A stretch of DNA of 64,000 bases from NCBI GenBank assembly GCA_016177705.1, contig JACOUT010000014.1, positions 124,001 through 188,000 on the forward strand. The letters run 5' to 3'. Positions 57,835 to 64,000 of the stretch are shown here, piece after piece (the first letter of the stretch is position 1; each line of letters begins with the position of its first letter). Under the pieces are notes generated by a model. It searched no databases. It was not told the origin of the DNA and was given only the letters and a program-made list of their open reading frames with translations. A program made the translations under genes and the position numbers. The stretch comes from Deltaproteobacteria bacterium (lineage in GTDB: Bacteria; Myxococcota; UBA727; VGSZ01).

Positions 57835-59510
57835 CGCGCGCTGCCGTGCTGTTGCTGGTGCTGCTCGCCGCAGGTGCGGCGCCGATGGCATGCGCGCTCA
57901 AGGACGCGGTCTTCGGCCGGCCGTGCGTCCTGAACGGCGACTGCCCCGAGGGCTACCGCTGCTTCACCGGCGCCTGCGTGCCCGACGACTTCCCCGACGA
58001 CCAGGTCGATGCCGGGCCAGGCGAGCCGGGCGCCGACACCTGCGATGGCGCCACTGTGCTTTCGCTCGGCGTGCAGGTGCAAGGCACCACGGGAGATGCC
58101 TTCGACGACGGCGAGGCGCCCTGCGCCGGCGACGGCGCGCCCGAGCGCTACTACGCCGTCGACCTGCCGGCTGCGGCCTCGTTGGTAGCGCGCCTGACGC
58201 CGACCGGCTGGGACGCCTCGCTCTACGCGCTCTCCGGCTGCGGCGCCGTCGATCTGTTGCCAGACACCTGCACCGACGACCCCGACGACAACTACGCCGA
58301 GGAGGTGCTGGTGCTGCCCTCGGTCGGCCCCGGGCGCGTGGTGTTCGTCGTCGACGGCGCAACCCCCGCAATCGCGCCGGTGGCCGGGCCCTACACCTTC
58401 GTCGTCGAGGAGCTGGACGATTGCCCGGTGGGCCTGCAGCGCGTCGGGCCCGGCTGCGTCGGCGTGCTCGCCACCGCCACCATGACCACCGCCCGTACCA
58501 ACATGACGGCGACGCTGCTCAACGACGGCCGCGTGCTCGTCGTCGGCGGGCGCACCGGCGCCACCATGAGCACCACCACCAGCGCCGAGCTGTTCGATCC
58601 CACCGACGACTCCTTCTCGCCGACCGACGACATGCTGAGCGATCGCGCGCGCCATAGCGCCGTGCTGCTCGCCGACGGGCGCGTCTGGGTGGCGGGCGGC
58701 GTCTCCGGCGACGACGGCGTCTACACCGCCATCGACGACGCCGAGATCTGGGATCCGGCGACCGAGACCTTCGGCACCTCGGCACCGTTGCCGAGCGCAC
58801 GCGACCTGTTCACCGCCACTCGGCTCGATGACGGTCGCGTGCTGGTCGTCGGCGGCCGCGACGGCGCCGTCACCCACGACGACGCCTGGCTGTTCACCCC
58901 CGGCGGCGGCTTCGTTCAGATGGCGGGCATGCTCACCGGCGGGCGCTTCGGGCACACCGCTACCCTCTTGCCAGGCGGCGACGTGCTGATCGCCGGCGGG
59001 CGCCTCGGTGCCGACAGCATCACCCTCGAGGACGCGGAGCGCTGGCAGCCCGGCACCAGCGCCTTCGTGCCCGCCGGCTACGGCCAGTCGCGCGGCGGGC
59101 ACACCGCCAGCTTGCTGACCGATGGTCGCGTGCTGGTGGCGGGCGGCTTTCAGCGCGAGACGGCCGGCGACACGGTGGCGCTCGCCGACGCCGACCTCTA
59201 CGCCATCGCCGAGGATAGTTGGGACTTCGGGCCGTCGCTCGCCCAGCCGCGCCTGTTTGCGGCGGCGGCGCACCTCGTCGATCAGGGCGTGCTCGTGCTC
59301 GGCGGCGACGCCGACGCCCCGCTCGCCGCCGTCGAGCTGTTCTCGCCGCTCGACGACTCGTGGCAGCGCGTGCCGGCGCTCACCACACCGCGCCTCGCGC
59401 TCGCGGCGGTGGCGCTCGACGACGGGCGCGTGCTCGTGCTCGGCGGCGACGGCGGCACCGGCAGCGAGCTCGCGCTCGACTCGGCGGAGCTGTACGGCTT
59501 CGCGGAGTAG
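57831..59510 (+). CDS. kelch-repeat lipoprotein
   Basis: A 559-residue lipoprotein (signal ends APMAC). A Cys-rich part near residues 30-50 is followed by a beta domain (65-200). From about 210 on, a kelch beta-propeller is built of repeats with the pattern TATLLNDGRVLVVGG, SAVLLADGRVWVAGG, TATLLPGGDVLIAGG, TASLLTDGRVLVAGG, AVALDDGRVLVLGG. GTG 57831 overlaps the previous stop (GTGA). Kelch propellers serve in protein binding. It completes the kinase/DUF4215/kelch operon. Confidence 0.85.
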   Translation: MTRAAVLLLVLLAAGAAPMACALKDAVFGRPCVLNGDCPEGYRCFTGACVPDDFPDDQVDAGPGEPGADTCDGATVLSLGVQVQGTTGDAFDDGEAPCAGDGAPERYYAVDLPAAASLVARLTPTGWDASLYALSGCGAVDLLPDTCTDDPDDNYAEEVLVLPSVGPGRVVFVVDGATPAIAPVAGPYTFVVEELDDCPVGLQRVGPGCVGVLATATMTTARTNMTATLLNDGRVLVVGGRTGATMSTTTSAELFDPTDDSFSPTDDMLSDRARHSAVLLADGRVWVAGGVSGDDGVYTAIDDAEIWDPATETFGTSAPLPSARDLFTATRLDDGRVLVVGGRDGAVTHDDAWLFTPGGGFVQMAGMLTGGRFGHTATLLPGGDVLIAGGRLGADSITLEDAERWQPGTSAFVPAGYGQSRGGHTASLLTDGRVLVAGGFQRETAGDTVALADADLYAIAEDSWDFGPSLAQPRLFAAAAHLVDQGVLVLGGDADAPLAAVELFSPLDDSWQRVPALTTPRLALAAVALDDGRVLVLGGDGGTGSELALDSAELYGFAE

Positions 59511-59513
59511 GGG

Positions 59514-60677
59514 CTACGCCTTCGCGAGCTGCCGCGCCAAGGTCGCGAGCGGCACCGCCTCGATGCCGTCACCGAGCGAGAACGGTTCGTCGGTGGGACA
59601 CACCACCAGCCTGCGCGCAGGCTCGAGGTCGCGGCACGCCTCGTGGAAGCCGCGATCGACCTTGGGCGTGGCGCCGCGCTTTATCTCGATCGCCCACAGC
59701 CGACCGTCGTCGAAGGCGAGCACGAGGTCGATCTCGGCCCCCCCGCTGGTGCGGTAGTAGTGGCCCGTGACCCGATCGCCACCGGCGGCGAGCAGGTTCT
59801 CGACGACAAAGCCCTCCCAGCTGCCACCGAGCACCGGATGCGACAGCAGGGCGTCGCGATCGGCGATGTCGAGCAGCGCGTGCACCAGGCCGCTGTCGCG
59901 CACGTACACCTTGGGGGACTTTACCAGCCGCTTGCCCACGTTGGCGTGCCACGGCGGCAGGCGCCGCACCAACAGCAGGTCGACGAGGAGGTCGAGGTAG
60001 CGGGCCGCGGTCTTCACGTCGACGCCGAGGTTGCGCGCCAGCGCCGTCGCGTTGAGCAGCCCGCCCTGCAGGTGCGCCAGCATGGTCCAGAAGCGGCGCA
60101 GCGTCTCCGCCGGGATGCGCGGACCGAACAGCGCGACGTCGCGCTCGAGGTAGCTGCGGATGAAGGAGCGGCGCCACGCGAGGCTCGCCGCGTGACTTCT
60201 GGCGAGGAAGCTGTCGGGGAAGCCGCCGCGCAGCCAGAGGGTCTCGGTGGCCGCGGCGCCGACCTCGAGCACGTCGAAGGGGCCAAGCTCGACGTGCGCA
60301 ACGCGACCGGCCAGCGTCTCGCCCGAGTGGCGCAGCAGCTCGAGGGAGGCGGAGCCGAGCAGCAGGTAGAGGCCCGTGCGGCGGCGCGCGCGCCGTGCGC
60401 GGTCGATCAGGCCGCGCAACAAGGGGAACAAGTCGGGGATGCGGTGGATCTCGTCGAGGACCACCAAGCGGTCCTGGTGCGCCGCCAGCCAGGCCTCAGG
60501 CTCGAGCAGCTTCCTGCGATCGAGCTCCGACTCGAGGTCGAGATAGAGGCCGTGTCGCTCGTCGACCAGGTCGAGGGCCAGGGTGGTCTTGCCGGACTGC
60601 CGAGGCCCGACCAACACGACCGCGGGCGAGTCGGTCAGCGCCGCCACCATCGCGCCCCGGGCTCGCCGAGCAATCAT
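59514..60677 (-). CDS. AAA_14/DUF4143 ATPase
   Basis: A 387-residue protein. N-terminal AAA domain: Walker A GPRQSGKTT (24-32), Walker B VVLDEIHRIP, sensor LGSASLELL. C-terminal DUF4143 nuclease-like domain (about 215-375) with YYRTSGGAEIDLVLAFDDGRLWAIEIKRG. This family is widespread, often in accessory regions and next to toxin or mobile genes, but no function is shown. Converges with the kelch gene by 3 bp; the upstream 65 bp are the most AT-rich of the area. Confidence 0.9.
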   Translation of the reverse strand: MIARRARGAMVAALTDSPAVVLVGPRQSGKTTLALDLVDERHGLYLDLESELDRRKLLEPEAWLAAHQDRLVVLDEIHRIPDLFPLLRGLIDRARRARRRTGLYLLLGSASLELLRHSGETLAGRVAHVELGPFDVLEVGAAATETLWLRGGFPDSFLARSHAASLAWRRSFIRSYLERDVALFGPRIPAETLRRFWTMLAHLQGGLLNATALARNLGVDVKTAARYLDLLVDLLLVRRLPPWHANVGKRLVKSPKVYVRDSGLVHALLDIADRDALLSHPVLGGSWEGFVVENLLAAGGDRVTGHYYRTSGGAEIDLVLAFDDGRLWAIEIKRGATPKVDRGFHEACRDLEPARRLVVCPTDEPFSLGDGIEAVPLATLARQLAKA

Positions 60678-60743
60678 CCTTGTAATTATGGACTGTCATG
60701 CCCTGATTTGCAACGTTCCTTGAACGTGCCTTGGTGACGCTGT

Positions 60744-61634
60744 CTACCGCGGGCAGTCGTCGGCGTCGTTACTGTCGAGCAGATCCTCGACGCACACGCT
60801 GCTCGCCGTCGCCACCACGATGGCGACGTCGCGCCAGCGCGCGCTGGTCGAGCTCATCGCGATCGGCGACGAGGTGAAGACGCTGGCGCCGCCGTAGCGC
60901 AGCGTCGCGGTCACGTTGGTGCTGAGCGTGGTCGCTGCGCTGGTGTAGACGTAGACGCCGAGCAGGTACTCGCCGGCCGGCAGCACGTCGACGTTGATGT
61001 TCTCGGGGCCATAGCCCGTGAGGTCGTCGATATCGAGGTGGGGATCGCCCGGCGAATTGCCGGTGACGCCGTCCCACTGCGGCCGCGTGGTGGTGGTGCT
61101 CTTGCAGCTGACGTAGTTGCAGTCGAGCGGCGCCGGCTCGCATGCCTCGGAGAACGGGCCCGGTGTGTCGGTGCCGGTGAGCGCGTCGATGCAGAAGCGG
61201 CCGGTAGCGTCGCTCTTGGTCAGGTGGATGTCGAGGTCGCCGGTGGCGGCGTCCCAGGTGATCTGCGCTCCCAGCTCATGCTCGCCCTCGCCCTCGCCCT
61301 CGCCTTCGCCTTCGCCCTCGCCCTCCCCTTCACCCTCGCCCTCGCCTTCTCCTTCGCCCTCCCCTTCTCCTTCACCCTCACCTTCACCTTCACCTTCACC
61401 TTCACCCTCGCCCTCGCCTTCACCTTCCGAGGGGCGGCGGCGCTCACAGGCGCCGTCGACGCAGCGCTCGTCACGGTCGACGTCGCAGTCGTCGTCGGTG
61501 GCGCAGTCGAGGCACAGGCCGTCGATGCACATGCCATCGCCGCCGCAGTCGGCCGAGACGGCGCACTCGCCCTCGCAGGAGCCGACGAACAATAGGGGCG
61601 CGGCGCCGAGCGCCGCGAGCAGGACGTTTCGCAT
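60744..61634 (-). CDS. lipoprotein with long Gly-Glu linker and beta domain
   Basis: A 296-residue lipoprotein (signal ends FVGSC). Residues 20-65 are Cys-rich (CGGDGMCIDGLCLDC), then about 24 Gly-Glu dipeptides (70-118), then a beta domain (120-290) with ITWDAATGDLDIHLTK and NVDVLPAGEYLLGVYVYT, resembling YfaP/DUF2135-like domains. The Gly-Glu run is one of the longest in the window. Role unknown. Confidence 0.75.
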   Translation of the reverse strand: MRNVLLAALGAAPLLFVGSCEGECAVSADCGGDGMCIDGLCLDCATDDDCDVDRDERCVDGACERRRPSEGEGEGEGEGEGEGEGEGEGEGEGEGEGEGEGEGEGEGEGEGEGEGEGEHELGAQITWDAATGDLDIHLTKSDATGRFCIDALTGTDTPGPFSEACEPAPLDCNYVSCKSTTTTRPQWDGVTGNSPGDPHLDIDDLTGYGPENINVDVLPAGEYLLGVYVYTSAATTLSTNVTATLRYGGASVFTSSPIAMSSTSARWRDVAIVVATASSVCVEDLLDSNDADDCPR

Positions 61635-61643
61635 ACGCGGATG

Positions 61644-62783
61644 TTACCGCGGCATCGGCGGCGGGCCACCGCCCGGCAGCGGCGGCGGACCGCCCACCTG
61701 ACCGAACAGCACCGCCAGCGCCGGCACCTGCCCGGCCGGCGTCCACGCCGCCATGCCCTGCGTCCAGCACAAGGTGTCGGACTTGATCTGCCCCATGGTG
61801 ACGAACTGCTTGGCGACGTCGAGCACCAGCGGCCCGACGTTCTGCCCGTTGATGCCGAAGAAGTAGCCCTGCGCCTGCGGCAAGGGAGGCGGCCCCGCCA
61901 TCGCCGGCTGCTGTTGCACCTGGTTGGCCATCTGGCCCGCCATGGCGAGGCCCATGCCGAGGTCCATGCCCGGGCTCATGCGCCCGCCGGGCTGGCCCAT
62001 GGCGGTGCCCATCTGGAACTGCTGGAAGGCGGCGAGGTTCGGCGCCGGCCCAAGCGTGGAGGAGCCGAGCGCGCCCATCGAGGCGCGTTGATCGAGCGCC
62101 TTCTGCACGCCCTCGGGCACGTTGATGTTGACGATCTTGAGGTTCGGGACCTCGAGGCCGTACTCGTCGTCGACTTGCGTCGCGACCTGCTTCCTCACGC
62201 TCTCGCCGAAGATCTCGTAGGACGAGAGCAGGTCGAGCGCCGGCACCTTGTTCTGCCCGAGCACCGTCGCGAAGCTCGACTGGATGATCGAGCGCATCAC
62301 GTCGTTCACTTCGTTGGTGTCATAGACGCCGTCGGTGCCGACGAGCTGCTTGAGCAAGAGCTTGGCGTCGGTGCAGCGCAGCGTGTAGGTACCAAAGGCG
62401 CCCAGGCGAATGGCGCCAAAGTCGGGGTCGCGCATCATCAGCGGGTTCGGCGTGCCCCACTTGAGCGGGCCGATGATCTTGGTCGAGACGAAGTAGACCT
62501 CGCACTTGAAGGGCGAGTTGAAGCCGTGCTTCCAGCCCTTGAGCGTCGAGAGGATCGGCAGGTTGTTGGTCGCCAGCTCGTGGCGCCCCTCGGTGAACAC
62601 GTCGGCCAGGCGGCCCTCGTTGATGAACACCGCGCTCTGGCCCGGACGCACGATGAGCTGCGCGCCGTTCTTGATCTCGTTTTGGTAGCGCGGGAAGCGC
62701 CACACCAGCGTCTGCCCGTTGGTGTCGTCGACCCACTCGATGATGTCGACCAGCTCGCCCTTCAACTTGTCGAACAGACCCAT
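61644..62783 (-). CDS. SPFH-domain protein with C-terminal GYF_2
   Basis: A 379-residue protein of the YdjI/virion-core-like SPFH group: LKGELVDIIEWVDDTNGQTLVWRFPRY at the start, SPFH domain to about 235. A Gly/Met/Pro/Gln-rich linker then leads to a GYF_2 domain (about 315-355, FFGINGQNVGPLV ... WTQGMAAWTPAGQV). SPFH proteins form membrane microdomains; the GYF_2 fold binds Pro-rich peptides. Both parts are well matched. Confidence 0.85.
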   Translation of the reverse strand: MGLFDKLKGELVDIIEWVDDTNGQTLVWRFPRYQNEIKNGAQLIVRPGQSAVFINEGRLADVFTEGRHELATNNLPILSTLKGWKHGFNSPFKCEVYFVSTKIIGPLKWGTPNPLMMRDPDFGAIRLGAFGTYTLRCTDAKLLLKQLVGTDGVYDTNEVNDVMRSIIQSSFATVLGQNKVPALDLLSSYEIFGESVRKQVATQVDDEYGLEVPNLKIVNINVPEGVQKALDQRASMGALGSSTLGPAPNLAAFQQFQMGTAMGQPGGRMSPGMDLGMGLAMAGQMANQVQQQPAMAGPPPLPQAQGYFFGINGQNVGPLVLDVAKQFVTMGQIKSDTLCWTQGMAAWTPAGQVPALAVLFGQVGGPPPLPGGGPPPMPR

Positions 62784-62895
62784 GGCGTCCTCCAGAAACG
62801 TGCCCGTGCCCGTGCCCGCATGCGTGTACGCACGATCTACCGCGGAAGCGGTTCGAAAAACGAGCCAGCCTTTGGAACGGGCGTGATCGCCGTCG

Positions 62896-64000
62896 TCAGA
62901 CCGAGCCGGCGACCGTCTGCGCGGTCGCCGTCGGCCCGAGCGACGCCACCAACTCGCCCGCGTTCTGCGACCGCTTGGTGTCGACGTCGGCCGGCTTGAG
63001 CTCGCCGCCCGGCATGCGCAGGTTCTTCTCGAGCACGCCGCTCTTGCGCAGCGCGGTGCTCGCGAGCTGGAAGCCCTTGCCGAGCAGCATGGCGATGGCG
63101 CTGTTCACCGAGGTCGGATCCTTCTGGCGCTCCTCGTCCTTGATCTCGCCCAGACGGCCGCTGACGGTCTCGAACACCGAGGTGAGCGCTGCCTGCTGGT
63201 CCTCGCGCAGCTTGCCGAGCTGCTCCGGGGTGACCTCGGGGAGCTTGCTCAACGAGTCGGCCGAGGTACGCAGCCGCGCCACCTTGTCGGCGGCGTCGCC
63301 CTTGCCGGCGCCGCGCAGCGCCGCCTCCATCAGCTCGGCGTTCTGCGCCAGGAACGGCAGCGCCGCGGTGATGTCCTTCATGCTCGCCTGCTCGGTGACC
63401 ACCTCGCCCCGCTCGGCCTTCTTCTTGTCGGAGGAGCGGATGGCCGCGTCGGTGCCGATCTTGGCGAGCGAGCCGCCGAGCGCCACCCACGGGAAGGCGA
63501 TGCCGACCGCCTGCGTCAGGAAGTAGGCGCCCTCGTTGGCGATCTTCTTCATGTCGTGCGGCTTCTTGAAGAGCTGCCCGACGAAGGTGGCGCCCGCCAT
63601 CAGCGTGGTGCCGACAGAGATGACGTTGCCGATGACCGGGATCGCCTTGCCCGCCGTGGCGCCGACGGTGACAGCACCTGCAGCGCCCGCCTGCACGCCC
63701 ACCTTGGCGCCGACGGTGGCCGCGGTCTTGCCGATCTGCGGCGCGAGCCGGCCGGCGGCCTCGATCAGCTTGGCATTGCCGGTGGCAGCGGCGAGCGCCG
63801 GCAGCTTCTCCGAGAGCTTCATGCTCGCGTCGAGCGCGGCCTTGACCGCCGCGGGGTTCATCGCGTCGGTGCCGGTGGCGCGCGTGAACGCGGTGCCGAG
63901 GTCCTTGACCGACAGCTTGAGCGCCTCGCGGAAGCCGGGGGTGCCGAGCTTGGACAAGAGCGACGACGCGTTGGCGAGCAGCTCGGGATCCTTCATCACC
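62896..64000 (-). CDS. partial hypothetical protein with membrane segments
   Basis: The C-terminal about 368 residues of a protein that starts beyond the right edge. An Ala/Gly-rich hydrophobic stretch (about 80-150 of the visible part, GVQAGAAGAVTVGATAGKAIPVIGNVISVGTTLMAG) looks membrane-associated; the remainder is helical with many Lys/Glu. The neighbouring SPFH gene follows after 112 bp. No family is recognised. Confidence 0.6.
   Translation of the reverse strand, partial: VMKDPELLANASSLLSKLGTPGFREALKLSVKDLGTAFTRATGTDAMNPAAVKAALDASMKLSEKLPALAAATGNAKLIEAAGRLAPQIGKTAATVGAKVGVQAGAAGAVTVGATAGKAIPVIGNVISVGTTLMAGATFVGQLFKKPHDMKKIANEGAYFLTQAVGIAFPWVALGGSLAKIGTDAAIRSSDKKKAERGEVVTEQASMKDITAALPFLAQNAELMEAALRGAGKGDAADKVARLRTSADSLSKLPEVTPEQLGKLREDQQAALTSVFETVSGRLGEIKDEERQKDPTSVNSAIAMLLGKGFQLASTALRKSGVLEKNLRMPGGELKPADVDTKRSQNAGELVASLGPTATAQTVAGSV

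Overview
The window is high-GC bacterial DNA (roughly 70 % in core stretches). It looks like a delta-proteobacterium of the Myxococcota type. The evidence is the mixture of lipoproteins with Cys-rich and Gly-Glu repeat linkers, DUF4215 cysteine repeats, FHA and Ser/Thr kinase signalling proteins, a PilT ATPase and a receiver/coiled-coil/PATAN-type protein. No 16S gene is present, so the assignment is inference.

Positions 1-17,440 are an integrative element inserted at a tRNA-Pro(UGG) gene (17,440-17,516, minus). A tyrosine integrase (16,161) and an excisionase-like HTH gene sit beside the tRNA. Most cargo is on the minus strand in closely spaced genes: a MoxR ATPase cut by the window edge, a cupin, a DUF6744-like protein, two large ParB-family proteins plus a small ParB-like one, a DpdA/TGT-family protein, an HTH-TPR protein, a protein with a tandem duplicated domain, a Schlafen/AlbA_2 protein, an M23 lipoprotein and several small unknowns.

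Positions 17,640-33,230 are core or lineage genes: DUF1287-like, ECF sigma factor with anti-sigma, double-FHA membrane protein, TPR lipoprotein, PEGA lipoprotein, priA, a 1,054-residue receiver-like/coiled-coil/DUF4388 protein, a Cys-rich subtilase lipoprotein, a zinc-ribbon protein and rpsB.

Positions about 33,670-42,370 form a second, lower-GC accessory region. It starts with a large serine recombinase whose last codons overlap a tRNA 3' fragment, and an imperfect copy of that fragment lies at its right end. It carries two subtilase lipoprotein genes. Each overlaps or abuts a tiny lipoprotein gene that looks like a protease inhibitor: one Kunitz-like, the other like a free-standing subtilase propeptide. 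These two protease/inhibitor cassettes are the most interesting content. A 185-188 bp repeat with 14-bp terminal inverted repeats occurs once in each mobile region.

Positions 42,390-64,000 return to core-like sequence: an M16-like pair, a non-catalytic HtrA-like protein, a DUF3108 protein, Gly-Glu linker lipoproteins, tsf (detached from rpsB), murI followed by an overlapping small operon, a zinc-ribbon membrane protein, pilT, a Ser/Thr kinase with DUF4215 and kelch lipoprotein partners, a DUF4143 ATPase, an SPFH/GYF protein and a partial unknown gene at the right edge.
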